A stretch of DNA of 46,503 nt from Bacteroidota bacterium (GCA_015222055.1 JADFUR010000112.1:1-46503), one strand, 5' to 3'; shown: positions 8,140 to 16,901, counted from the stretch's first letter. Notes: generated by a model not told the origin, from the letters alone. Made by a program: numbers and translations.

Positions 8140-10929
8140 ATGAAGTATAATAAAGCAAGAATCTTAATTTTAAGTTTGTCGTTATTGTTATTTAATAAAA
8201 TAGAGGCTCAGGTAGTTACTACCGAACCGGCTTTTCCTACTGTTAACAATACAATAACTATAATTTTTGATGCAACAAAAGGCGATGAAGGTCTTAAAGA
8301 TTTTACTGGAGATATTTATGCTCATACAGGAGTAATTACAGAAAAGAGTTCTTCAGAGAGTGATTGGAAATATGTTATTGCCGAATGGACAGAAAATATT
8401 TCAAAAGCCAAATTAACACAAATTAGCACAAATATTTATCAATTAAAGATTACACCAAATATTTTGGAATATTATGACATTCCTGAAATAGATGAGGTGT
8501 TAAAAATGACTTTTGTGTTTCGTAACGAAGATGGTTCAAAAACTGGTCGTGATATTGGAGGTAAAGATATTTTTATTGATATTTATCAATCTGGTATAAA
8601 TGTTAATATTTTGTTGCCTCAACATGATTTAATAATTCCCGATGGCCAAAACATAAAGGTTCAAGCTGTTTCTAATGAAGCTGACAGTATTTTATTGTTT
8701 ATCGACAATACTAGAATATTAAGTACTGATAATGATACTTTAAATTACGAATTTTCTGATATAATTGCAGGAAAACATTGGATTAAGGTCTTTGCAAAAA
8801 ATAATACCGATACTGTTGCCGATTCTGTTTATTATTATATTAGAGGAGAAATAATTGTACAAGATTTACCAGATGGCTTTGCTGACGGTATAAATTATAT
8901 TGATGAAAATACTGTTACATTGGTTCTGTTTGCTCCCAACAAGCAATTTGTTTATGCTATTGGAGATTTTAATAATTGGGAGCTTAGTGAGCAATACTTA
9001 ATGAAAAAAACTACTGATGACAATAGATATTGGATTACTATTGATAATCTGATTTCTAATAAAGAATATATTTTTCAATATTTTATTGATGGTGAAGTAA
9101 AAATAGCTGACCCATATACAGATAAAACAAGTAATCCATGGAATGATAAATATATTAGCGACGACATATATCCGGATTTAATTCAATATCCCACCGATAA
9201 AACAACAGAAGTAGCTTCTGTATTTCAAACAGCACAAACTCCTTTTAACTGGCAAACAAAAGATTTCACTCCACCAAATAAAGAAGATTTAGTTATATAT
9301 GAACTTCTTGTCAGAGATTATACAAGTAATCGCGATTTTAAAACTATACGAGACACATTAAATTATTTAAAAACTCTTGGTGTAAACGCAATTGAGTTTA
9401 TGCCAGTAAATGAGTTTGAAGGAAATGACAGCTGGGGCTATAATCCTGCTTTTTATTTTGCTGTTGACAAAGCCTATGGCTCAAAAGAAGATTTCAAACG
9501 ACTAATTGATGAATGCCATAAAAATGGCATGGCAGTTATTATTGATTTGGTTTTAAATCATACATACGGACAGTCTCCAATGGTTAGAATGTATTGGGAT
9601 GACACAAATAATCGGCCTGCTACCGATAATCCATGGTATAATCAACAATCAAATTTTACTAATGCGGATGCTCAATGGGGTTATGATTTGAATCATGAAA
9701 GTGTTGAAACGCAAAAATTTGTAGATAGCGTTAATTCATATTGGCTGACACAATATCATGTTGATGGTTTTAGATTCGATTTTACTAAAGGATTTAGTAA
9801 TACAATTCATGGAAGTGAAGACCCTTGGGGAGGTAATTATGATGTTAACAGAATTGCAATTTTAAAACGCATGTCAGATAAAATATGGCAAATTAAAAAT
9901 AATGCGTATGTAATTTTTGAACATCTTTCTGAAAATAGCGAAGAAACAGAACTTGCAAATTATGGTATTATGCTTTGGGGTAATCTCAATTATAATTATA
10001 ATGAAGCAACAATGGGATGGACAGGCAGTTCTGATTTTTTATGGATCTCATATAAAGAAAGAGGGTGGAGCACACCTAATGTTATAGGTTACATGGAGAG
10101 TCACGATGAGGAGCGATTAATGTATAGAAATTTACAATACGGAAACTTTACTGGTGATTATAATACAAAGGAGATTAATACAGCTTTACGTAGGATGGAG
10201 CTTGCAGCCACGTTCTTTTTAACTATTCCGGGGCCTAAAATGATCTGGCAGTTTGGCGAGTTAGGATACGATTACAGTATTGATTATAATGGTAGGGTAG
10301 GAAAAAAACCAATAAATTGGGATTATTTTGATAATCAAAACCGGTTGCGTCTTTATCAGGTTTACTCAGCATTAATAAAAATCAAAAAAGAACAATCGGT
10401 TTTTAGAAGCACAGATTATTCTTTGTCCTTAGTAGGAGCAAAAAAAATAATTAATATTAACTCATCATCAATGGATGTTACAATTATTGGTAATTTTGGT
10501 GTTGAGGAGAATTCAATTGACCCCAGTTTCCAAAAACCGGGGAAATGGTATGACTATTTTGCAGGCGATTCAATTGGTGTTAACGACCCTCATGGGTTAA
10601 TAAAACTAGAGGCCGGAGAATATAAAATTTACACAACAAAAAAATTAACAGCACCGAATGTTGTTACAAGAATTAACAGCATTAGTAATGGGAGTAAATT
10701 ATTCCAGATTTATCCGAACCCAACAACTAACTCATTGCATTTGAATAACGATAAAGAAATTAATAGAATTGTTATTCATAATATTATTGGTTCGCAGGTT
10801 AAAGAGGTTAATGATATTAACTCACAATTGATAGATATTAATGTCTCTGATTTTCAGTCAGGTTTATATTTTGTTTCTGTTTATGATAAATCAGGAAAAG
10901 TAAAGACTAGAAAGTTTACAAAGAAGTAA
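8140..10929 (+). CDS. Secreted GH13 alpha-amylase with T9SS sorting domain
   Basis: A 929-residue secreted enzyme that hydrolyses alpha-1,4-glucans. After a signal peptide comes a beta domain (AHTGVIT...W, about 50-85), then a CBM48-like module (ANKQFVYAIGDFNNWE, about 270-330) and the GH13 barrel from about residue 385. The four GH13 regions are visible: DLVLNH near 470, GFRFDFTK with the nucleophile Asp547, FEHLSEN with the acid/base Glu594, and ESHDEE with the transition-state Asp656. A C-terminal beta domain and a type A T9SS tail (IYPNPTTNSLHL... to RKFTKK) follow. The catalytic set is complete. It lies downstream of the starch-binding protein, probably under the same LacI-type control, though an intervening hairpin could lower its expression. 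Exact product specificity (endo-amylase or other GH13 activity) cannot be read. Confidence 0.93.
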   Translation: MKYNKARILILSLSLLLFNKIEAQVVTTEPAFPTVNNTITIIFDATKGDEGLKDFTGDIYAHTGVITEKSSSESDWKYVIAEWTENISKAKLTQISTNIYQLKITPNILEYYDIPEIDEVLKMTFVFRNEDGSKTGRDIGGKDIFIDIYQSGINVNILLPQHDLIIPDGQNIKVQAVSNEADSILLFIDNTRILSTDNDTLNYEFSDIIAGKHWIKVFAKNNTDTVADSVYYYIRGEIIVQDLPDGFADGINYIDENTVTLVLFAPNKQFVYAIGDFNNWELSEQYLMKKTTDDNRYWITIDNLISNKEYIFQYFIDGEVKIADPYTDKTSNPWNDKYISDDIYPDLIQYPTDKTTEVASVFQTAQTPFNWQTKDFTPPNKEDLVIYELLVRDYTSNRDFKTIRDTLNYLKTLGVNAIEFMPVNEFEGNDSWGYNPAFYFAVDKAYGSKEDFKRLIDECHKNGMAVIIDLVLNHTYGQSPMVRMYWDDTNNRPATDNPWYNQQSNFTNADAQWGYDLNHESVETQKFVDSVNSYWLTQYHVDGFRFDFTKGFSNTIHGSEDPWGGNYDVNRIAILKRMSDKIWQIKNNAYVIFEHLSENSEETELANYGIMLWGNLNYNYNEATMGWTGSSDFLWISYKERGWSTPNVIGYMESHDEERLMYRNLQYGNFTGDYNTKEINTALRRMELAATFFLTIPGPKMIWQFGELGYDYSIDYNGRVGKKPINWDYFDNQNRLRLYQVYSALIKIKKEQSVFRSTDYSLSLVGAKKIININSSSMDVTIIGNFGVEENSIDPSFQKPGKWYDYFAGDSIGVNDPHGLIKLEAGEYKIYTTKKLTAPNVVTRINSISNGSKLFQIYPNPTTNSLHLNNDKEINRIVIHNIIGSQVKEVNDINSQLIDINVSDFQSGLYFVSVYDKSGKVKTRKFTKK

Positions 10930-11003
10930 TTTTTTTCAAGTTAGTATTTTTGATTTTTGTTTATGTTTTTTCATTTTAGCTTAGTATAAATTATTCGTTT
11001 GAA

Positions 11004-11033
11004 AGGATGTCCATTTTTGGACTTCCTTTTTTT
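11004..11033 (+). terminator. Terminator after the amylase gene
   Basis: Stem AGGATGTCCA (11004-11013) and TGGACTTCCT (11018-11027), nine of ten paired, followed by a T run. Confidence 0.9.
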
Positions 11034-11120
11034 ATAGAGATATAAATAAATTTTGAAAAGTTTCTAATGTTATGTAATGTCAGAAAGAAAATTCCTAAAA
11101 ATATAAGTATTTGATAAAAA

Positions 11121-11221
11121 AAACGTCAAGAACAAGGCTTGTGAAGTCTTAAAAACCAGGAGTTTACTAATGTAAATGACTGATTTTTAAGACGAGTATA
11201 ACGCAGTTATTGGCGTTTTCT
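11121..11221. repeat. Palindromic intergenic repeat element
   Basis: Outer inverted ends AAACGTCAA and TTGGCGTTT enclose a long imperfect hairpin. Its stem runs from GTCTTAAAAA (11146-11155) to TTTTTAAGAC (11184-11193), with an inner TTTAC/GTAAA pair. The motif order matches the element at 1350-1528. The minus-strand gene cluster ends just to its right, so it could also act as that cluster's terminator. Confidence 0.65.
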
Positions 11222-11229
11222 TGCAAATA

Positions 11230-11514
11230 CTATGTGAGTTTCCCAAGTAATGTAACAACAATACCTGCAAATTTTTCTGAGTTATCTACAATTTTGTTAA
11301 TCTTGTTATTTCTGTCCTCGCCTGATTTAACAATCTTCATTAACTCAAATAATTTTTTCACATCAGATGGTTCAGGAAATAATTCAACAATTTCCTCATC
11401 TGTTAATCTTGTGATTGATGAAATTTTTGATGCTAATTTTTCATCTGTTTTTTCAGCTCCATCTTCAGCGGCTTTGTCCATATCTTTTTCCAAGTCATTC
11501 CAGTCAATAGGCAT
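11230..11514 (-). CDS. Small acidic protein of unknown function
   Basis: A 94-residue, highly charged protein (MPIDWNDLEKDMDKAAEDG...) predicted to be mainly helical, with a hydrophobic C-terminal segment (AGIVVTLLGKLT). No family was recognised. Its start lies three bases after the stop of the upstream lipoprotein gene, so the two are almost certainly co-transcribed and may be translationally coupled. It is the last gene of a three-gene minus-strand cluster with a lipoprotein and a holin-like membrane protein. That setting hints at a phage-derived or envelope-linked role but does not establish one. Confidence 0.65.
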   Translation of the reverse strand: MPIDWNDLEKDMDKAAEDGAEKTDEKLASKISSITRLTDEEIVELFPEPSDVKKLFELMKIVKSGEDRNNKINKIVDNSEKFAGIVVTLLGKLT

Positions 11515-11517
11515 ATT

Positions 11518-12195
11518 TTATTGATTTAAAGGGTTAGTATTCAAATCTGTGTTTATTTTTTTAAGTTGTTTAAGATACGCTTCAATTTGTTGTTCTTTCT
11601 CAAGTGCAACATTTCCCTGCTTCACTAATTGATTAACCAAGTTATCCGTTTTTGAAAGAGTATTGTTAATTTTGTCATCGCTTACACCAAGCATTTCTAA
11701 ATAACGTTTTCTGTTTTCATCTACTTTTGACGCTGAATACAAAAAACCAGTTAATGAGTTGTTTATACTTCTTGCAATATTATATTCATTGCGGATTTTA
11801 TGTTCAAGTTCTCTTTCCAAATCATCTAAAGGCTTTATTAGCTCAATCCTTTTTGAATTAATTTTATTTTGAAGCTTTGGTGTCAACATTGTAAGAAATT
11901 TTGTTCGATCTTCTTTGTTGCTTGAACTTGCAATTTCTTCCCAGGCATCTTTAATAGTTTGATTTGTGAAAAATTCTTCAGTAAATGCAGGAACCCATTC
12001 TTTAACAATAAATTCATCAACAACTTTTCGTTTCTGATTAAAGAAACTATGCAAAAGATTAATGTGTGACTTTTCTAAACTGTTAATTTTTATTCCGAGT
12101 TCTTCCGAAAGAGATGGTGCTTGTTTCGGAATAGTTGCACAACTGCATATTAAAAATACTGAAAAAATAAAGAGTAATTTTGTCGTAGTTTTCAT
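11518..12195 (-). CDS. Lipoprotein with helical coiled-coil-like body
   Basis: A 225-residue protein starting with a lipoprotein signal peptide (FSVFLICSCAT, lipid-modified Cys19 likely). The mature part is almost entirely alpha-helical in character, rich in Lys/Glu/Asn with heptad-like hydrophobic spacing (residues about 30-215), and ends in a flexible Asn-rich tail. No enzymatic motif is visible. It is encoded between the holin-like protein (86 bases upstream) and the small acidic protein (three bases downstream). The combination of a small two-helix membrane protein and a helical lipoprotein recalls phage lysis (holin/spanin) gene pairs, but no endolysin is present, so this is a weak analogy. 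Confidence 0.7.
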   Translation of the reverse strand: MKTTTKLLFIFSVFLICSCATIPKQAPSLSEELGIKINSLEKSHINLLHSFFNQKRKVVDEFIVKEWVPAFTEEFFTNQTIKDAWEEIASSSNKEDRTKFLTMLTPKLQNKINSKRIELIKPLDDLERELEHKIRNEYNIARSINNSLTGFLYSASKVDENRKRYLEMLGVSDDKINNTLSKTDNLVNQLVKQGNVALEKEQQIEAYLKQLKKINTDLNTNPLNQ

Positions 12196-12281
12196 AATTA
12201 TGTTTTTTAAAACATTTAACTTTTATTTCGAAGTATCTGGATTTCTTTAAAGCTCAACTTTATAAACTTTGAACTGTTTAC

Positions 12282-12491
12282 TTATTTCTCTTTAAATTTT
12301 TGTACCACCTTAAATCCTAATACGCCAAGCACCATTCCAATAGTTTGCCATTGTGGTCTCCATATACCATCAGAAGTTGTAAAAACAGCGTGTAACCAAT
12401 CAATAATGGTTGTAATTGTAACTAAAAATGCAAATAATCGTGCACTACTGTAATTCCCGTTGCTTTCTTTAAAGAATTGTAAAAATTTCAT
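12282..12491 (-). CDS. Small holin-like membrane protein
   Basis: A 69-residue protein with two predicted membrane segments (LFAFLVTITTIIDWLHAVF, about 18-36, and TIGMVLGVLGFKVV, about 51-64) and a basic C-terminus. The start NGNYSSARLFAF resembles small phage-type membrane proteins that begin with a Gly-x-x-Ser-Ser-x-R motif before the first helix. It is the first gene of the minus-strand cluster. No integrase, capsid or lysin gene is near, so it may be a domesticated fragment of a phage or a stand-alone membrane protein. Confidence 0.65.
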   Translation of the reverse strand: MKFLQFFKESNGNYSSARLFAFLVTITTIIDWLHAVFTTSDGIWRPQWQTIGMVLGVLGFKVVQKFKEK

Positions 12492-12624
12492 TTTTCATTA
12501 ATTTTTTTGATTAATTTATAAATGTACGACTTTTTTTAAATTCTATTCAGAAATTATTATCATAAAAATTAAAAAAGACTGATTATTTTCAATAATTTTA
12601 TAAAAATTTTATAAAATTCTTTCA

Positions 12625-15600
12625 ATGAAATTTATTGGTGATTTTCATATCCACTCCCACTATTCTCGTGCGACAAGCAAGAAACTCACACCTGAATATC
12701 TCGACTATTGGGCAAGAATAAAAGGTATAAGCGTTGTTGGTACAGGCGATTTTTCTCACCCGGGCTGGCTAAATGAGTTGAAAGAAAAATTAGAACCGGC
12801 AGAGCAAGGACTATATAAACTTAAAGATGAATTTAAGATAAACGATCAATTAATTAATAATGATAGACGCAATGCAAAAGTACGATTTCTGTTAACGTCA
12901 GAAATTAGTAATATTTATAAAAAAACAGGCAAAGTGCGTAAGGTTCATAATTTGATTTTTGCCCCTGACTTTGATACTGTTGAAAAATTTCAGAACAATT
13001 TACAGAATTTAAATTTTAATATTACTTCTGACGGAAGACCAATTCTAGGATTAGATTCTCGCGATTTGCTCGATTTGGTTTTAAATATTTCTGATGAATG
13101 TTTTTTTATTCCTGCTCACATTTGGACACCCTGGTTTTCGGCTCTTGGTTCAAAATCAGGTTTCGACACTATTGTTGAATGTTTCGGCGATTTATCTGAC
13201 CATATTTATGCTGTAGAAACTGGCTTGTCAACCGATCCGCCTATGAACTGGATGTGTAGCTTTCTTGATAAATATACACTTATTTCAAATTCTGATGCTC
13301 ATTCGCCTGAAAAGCTCGGAAGAAATGCAAATTTGTTTAATACCGAACTTTCTTATAACAGTATTATTGATGCTATAAAAACAGGCAATAAAAATACTTT
13401 TCTCGGGACAATAGATATGTATCCCCAAGAAGGGAAATATCATTACGATGGTCACCGCAAATGTAACGTTTGTTGGAATCCCGTTGAAACTATCATGCAT
13501 AATAATATTTGTTCTGTTTGTGGGAAAAAAGTAACAGTGGGAGTTACAAATAGAATTGTTCAATTATCAGACAGAGTTGATATTAATGAGAGACCTAATA
13601 AACTGCCTTTTTATTCAATTATACCTTTAAAAGAAATTATTTCTGAAATTGCTGGTGTTGGTTCAAGTTCTAAACAAGTTACAAAAACTTATAATTCAAT
13701 AATTAATAAAGCAGGAAGCGAGTTAGACATTTTGCTTAATCTTTCAATTGAAGAAATTAAAAAATCTGCCGGCGAGCAATTAGCAATTGCCATAAAACGT
13801 ATGCGAAATAATGAGGTTGAGGTAAGCGAAGGCTTTGACGGAGAATATGGTACAATTAAAGTTTTTGGCAAGGGCGAGATACAAAATATTGGTTCAAATA
13901 GTTTGTTTTCTGATAACTCAAATTTTGAAAAACCTGTTAATAAAAGAAAATTGTTGAATTTTGATTTGAAAGAATATAAATCGTTGAGAGAAAAAAACCA
14001 TAATAACGAAAATAAAGATGAGGAAGATAATAACTCACAAAAGATTAATACTGAAAATTTTATCAACATTTTAAATAAAGAACAACTTTTGGCTGCCGAG
14101 CATTTTAATGGACCGGCATTAATTATTGCGGGACCCGGAACTGGAAAAACAAGAGTTCTTACGAGCCGAATTGCAAACCTAATAATGAATAAGTCTATTG
14201 CTCCGGAAAATATTCTTGCCGTAACTTTTACCAATAAGGCTGCAAGTGAAATGCTAAGCAGATTAAAAAAACTTCTTATTACTAAAATTGATATTGCCAA
14301 ACTTAATATATCAACTTTTCATGAATTCGGATTGTCTGTACTTAAAAAATATTATGAATACACAGGCAGAGAAAAAAAATTTTCAATAATTGATGAGGAA
14401 GACAAGAATTTGATTTTAAAAAACAAACTAAAATGTGGTGCAAATCAAGTTAAAAAAATTTCAAAAGCAATTACCGAACTCAAGCAGACGTTAAAAAAAA
14501 CATATGATATTGAAGATAAACTTTTGTGTGAAATTTTTGAAAAATATCAAGACACACTTAAGGAATTAAATGTTTTTGACCTCGATGATTTAAATTATTT
14601 TCCATATTTATTGTTTAATGAGTTTACTGATGTGAATGATTTTTATAAGGCACAATTTAAGTTTATTATGATTGATGAGTATCAGGACATTAATTTTTCT
14701 CAGTATAATATGATTAAGAAAATAATTAATGAAGATAATTCCAACTTATGTGTTATAGGCGACCCAAATCAGTCTATATACAGCTTTCGTGGTTCTGATG
14801 TGAGATTTATTAAGAAATTTACCGATGATTTTAAGCAGGCAAAAATATTTGAGCTTAATAAGAGTTATCGTTGTTCAAATAATATTATTAAGGCATCTAA
14901 AGATATTATACAAAGTGAAGATTCGTCAGGTTCTTTTCTTCACGGAATTAATAAAGGTGTAAAAATTCGCATTAACGAACATCAAACAGACAGGAGTGAA
15001 GCTGAGTTTGTTGCTCGCACAATTGAAGCAATGATTGGCGGTTTGCGTTTTTTTTCAATGGATAGCGGCATAACCACAGGTGATGATGATAACGAACAAA
15101 CACTTTCCGATTTTGTTGTTCTTTGTAGGTTGAAAAGCGAAATGGATGAATTGCAACAAGCCTTTAAAAATCACAGCATTCCATATCAACTTATTGGCGA
15201 GAAACCTTTTTTTAAGATAGAACCTATAAAATCAATTATTGATATTATGAGTTTTTGCTATAATGAAGGAAATGTTTTTTTGAGGGATAAGATAATAGCA
15301 CAGAATAAAATTTCTGTGTCAAATTTGAACGATATTAAGGTTTTGATAAAATATAAACCTGTAAAAAAAGCAATTGAGATAATCGTTAATAATTTTTTTC
15401 AAGACAAGAAAAATGATTTTAAAAACGAGATAAATAGGCTTGTTGATTTGAGTGCTGATTATGATAATGGTTTTGAGAAATTTTTAAGGTTTGCTACTCT
15501 CGGGGTTGGTACAGATACTTATAATGCGGATATCGAAAATGTAACATTAATGACTTTGCATGCGGCAAAAGGACTTGAGTTTAAAACAGTTTTTATTATA

Positions 15601-15870
15601 GGCTGTGAAGATGGATTATTACCATATTCTCTTTTTGAAAATCATAAAGCTGATACTAATGAAGAAAAACGATTGCTCTATGTTGGTATGACACGAGCTA
15701 AAAAACATTTATTTTTGTCAAATGCGAGACGTCGGTTTATTAAGGGCAGAGAATATGTTTTACCAAGAAGTCCATTCATTAATAATATTGAAAAAGAATT
15801 AGTAGATTTTTCACAAATTCAGTTTAAGAAGAAATCAAAAGAAGATGATACACAGCTTAGTTTGTTTTGA
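12625..15870 (+). CDS. EndoQ-like PHP nuclease fused to UvrD/Rep-type helicase
   Basis: A 1081-residue fusion. Residues about 1-420 match the endonuclease Q / TIGR00375 family: a PHP-type metal site (DFHIHSHYS at 6-14, TGDFSHPGW, IPAHIWTPW, SNSDAHS near 221-227), a four-Cys zinc ribbon (CNVC near 279-282 and CSVC near 297-300), and the family's C-terminal GFDGEYG segment. After a charged linker, residues about 485-1081 form a superfamily 1A helicase: Walker A AGPGTGKT near 503-510, TFTNKAA, Walker B/DExx MIDEYQD near 682-688, GDPNQSIYSFRGSD, TLHAAKGLEF near 975, and LLYVGMTRAKK near 1016. EndoQ cleaves 5' of deaminated bases and abasic sites. The fusion would couple lesion incision to unwinding. 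The gene is a single unit with no partner nearby. Both halves keep their key motifs. Confidence 0.92.
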   Translation: MKFIGDFHIHSHYSRATSKKLTPEYLDYWARIKGISVVGTGDFSHPGWLNELKEKLEPAEQGLYKLKDEFKINDQLINNDRRNAKVRFLLTSEISNIYKKTGKVRKVHNLIFAPDFDTVEKFQNNLQNLNFNITSDGRPILGLDSRDLLDLVLNISDECFFIPAHIWTPWFSALGSKSGFDTIVECFGDLSDHIYAVETGLSTDPPMNWMCSFLDKYTLISNSDAHSPEKLGRNANLFNTELSYNSIIDAIKTGNKNTFLGTIDMYPQEGKYHYDGHRKCNVCWNPVETIMHNNICSVCGKKVTVGVTNRIVQLSDRVDINERPNKLPFYSIIPLKEIISEIAGVGSSSKQVTKTYNSIINKAGSELDILLNLSIEEIKKSAGEQLAIAIKRMRNNEVEVSEGFDGEYGTIKVFGKGEIQNIGSNSLFSDNSNFEKPVNKRKLLNFDLKEYKSLREKNHNNENKDEEDNNSQKINTENFINILNKEQLLAAEHFNGPALIIAGPGTGKTRVLTSRIANLIMNKSIAPENILAVTFTNKAASEMLSRLKKLLITKIDIAKLNISTFHEFGLSVLKKYYEYTGREKKFSIIDEEDKNLILKNKLKCGANQVKKISKAITELKQTLKKTYDIEDKLLCEIFEKYQDTLKELNVFDLDDLNYFPYLLFNEFTDVNDFYKAQFKFIMIDEYQDINFSQYNMIKKIINEDNSNLCVIGDPNQSIYSFRGSDVRFIKKFTDDFKQAKIFELNKSYRCSNNIIKASKDIIQSEDSSGSFLHGINKGVKIRINEHQTDRSEAEFVARTIEAMIGGLRFFSMDSGITTGDDDNEQTLSDFVVLCRLKSEMDELQQAFKNHSIPYQLIGEKPFFKIEPIKSIIDIMSFCYNEGNVFLRDKIIAQNKISVSNLNDIKVLIKYKPVKKAIEIIVNNFFQDKKNDFKNEINRLVDLSADYDNGFEKFLRFATLGVGTDTYNADIENVTLMTLHAAKGLEFKTVFIIGCEDGLLPYSLFENHKADTNEEKRLLYVGMTRAKKHLFLSNARRRFIKGREYVLPRSPFINNIEKELVDFSQIQFKKKSKEDDTQLSLF

Positions 15871-15890
15871 AAGGTTATAATTAGTCTGTG

Positions 15891-16089
15891 TCATTTTTTC
15901 ATAGTAGTAATAATAATCATTTTAATTTTTTTCCACGAAAATCCCATGAAATAAAACGATTGTGAAAATTTTTGTTTTCTCAAGTTATAGTCTATCCATT
16001 CCGGTTCTTGATTGTATATTATGTTTGCAGATAAGCAAATTAATAAAAAAGAAACAAGTATTTTTTTTAGGGTGATTTTTTTACTTCAT
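15891..16089 (-). pseudogene. Remnant of a small exported protein gene
   Basis: On the minus strand, a frame starting near ATG at 16089 shifts by one base within an A7 tract. It then encodes a signal-peptide-like stretch (ILVSFLLICLSANIIYNQ) followed by PEWIDYNLRKQKFSQSFYF. That is the sort of mature start seen in small exported Bacteroidota proteins, of which the rest is missing. It stops after about 60 codons. It is probably the decayed 5' end of a longer gene; the family is not firmly identified. Confidence 0.4.
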
Positions 16090-16153
16090 TGAGACTTTAA
16101 ATCGTTTTTTTTATCAAATAAAGGTAAGGTGTTTCTATTTATTTAAAAATATA

Positions 16154-16185
16154 TTTGCATTATGAACATAAGTTCATTATCTTTG
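16154..16185 (+). promoter_or_regulatory. Bacteroidota-type promoter for the DUF134/NifX cluster
   Basis: A -33 TTTG (16154-16157) and a -7 TATCTTTG (16178-16185, consensus TAnnTTTG) are separated by exactly 20 bases, the expected spacing. The predicted transcript would begin about 60 bases upstream of the start codon at 16253. A perfect palindrome fills the end of the spacer. Confidence 0.75.
16162..16177. promoter_or_regulatory. Putative operator in the promoter spacer
   Basis: ATGAACATAAGTTCAT has perfect 6-bp arms (ATGAAC/GTTCAT) around ATAA. It lies between the -33 and -7 boxes, abutting the latter, where a bound repressor would block RNA polymerase. The first gene downstream encodes a DUF134 helix-turn-helix protein, so autoregulation is a reasonable inference. 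Confidence 0.65.
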
Positions 16186-16252
16186 TGCTATAATATTAAG
16201 ATTAAATTTTATTAACAAGAAACTTTAAACTTTAAACTTTATACTCAAACAC

Positions 16253-16726
16253 ATGGCCAGACCCGAAAAAAATAGAATTGTAAATAATCCACCACTGTTT
16301 TCAGAGTTTAAACCAGTTGGTGTGCCAAGTAACTCTTTAATTCAGGTTTTGCTTACTCTTGATGAGTATGAGGCTTTTCGTTTGGCAGATTATCTTGGCA
16401 TGTCTCAATTAGAGGCTGCTCAGGAGATGGAAGTGTCGCGACCGACTTTTACGAGACTGATTGAAAAAGCAAGAAAAAAAATTGCAGATTTTATAGTTCA
16501 AGGAAAGGTTTTGTCTATTCAAGGCGGAAACATTCATTTTAGAAGAAATATTATTAAATGTTTAGATTGTGGACATATGTTCCAAATGAATATGGAAGAT
16601 TCGCTTTCTGAGTGTCCTGATTGTGGGTCTAAAAATTTAATGAATCTTGCAGGTGGTTTTGGTCATGGTCAGTGTTGTGCAAATAGAAATAGAGGAAGAA
16701 GAGGATATCGTGGAGGAAGACAATAA
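16253..16726 (+). CDS. DUF134-family DNA-binding protein
   Basis: A 157-residue member of the DUF134 (COG1342) family of predicted DNA-binding proteins. It shows the conserved start MARPEKNRIV and FKPVGVP. Next comes a sigma-region-4-like helix-turn-helix (LTLDEYEAFRLADYLGMSQLEAA...VSRPTFTRLIEKARKKIADF, about residues 38-83). Then follow a GG-x-[HFY] beta element, and a C-terminal four-Cys zinc ribbon (CLDCGHMF...CPDCGS) with a Gly/Arg-rich tail. DUF134 genes are typically next to NifX-like and MinD-like genes in anaerobes, as here. A well-formed promoter with a palindrome in the spacer precedes it. It is likely the local regulator, perhaps metal- or redox-responsive through its cysteines (inference). 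Confidence 0.9.
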   Translation: MARPEKNRIVNNPPLFSEFKPVGVPSNSLIQVLLTLDEYEAFRLADYLGMSQLEAAQEMEVSRPTFTRLIEKARKKIADFIVQGKVLSIQGGNIHFRRNIIKCLDCGHMFQMNMEDSLSECPDCGSKNLMNLAGGFGHGQCCANRNRGRRGYRGGRQ

Positions 16727-16733
16727 GTTTTGA

Positions 16734-16821
16734 TTGTCATTTGTAGTCATTCATTTTTTAAAATCATGCAATGATATTGAAACTAAAGGCACGAGCTTAA
16801 CTTCGTTAAATAAAATGACAA
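16734..16821. repeat. Short palindromic intergenic element
   Basis: Inverted ends TTGTCATTT (16734-16742) and AAATGACAA (16813-16821) enclose a non-coding 70-base core. Similar GTCATTTG/AATGAC words recur near 3145 and 22118-22160, so this may be one of a family of small mobile or structural repeats. Confidence 0.45.
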
Positions 16822-16901
16822 ATAGTAAAATGCAATTTAGAACAGAGAGCAGTATAAGGAAATTTTAAGAATAATAAATTTTGTATTAATATTAATTAAA
16901 A

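Noticed and set aside
13285-14300. Minus-strand frames opposite the nuclease-helicase gene
   Set aside because: The plus-strand protein has complete family motifs over this stretch; the frames are shadows.
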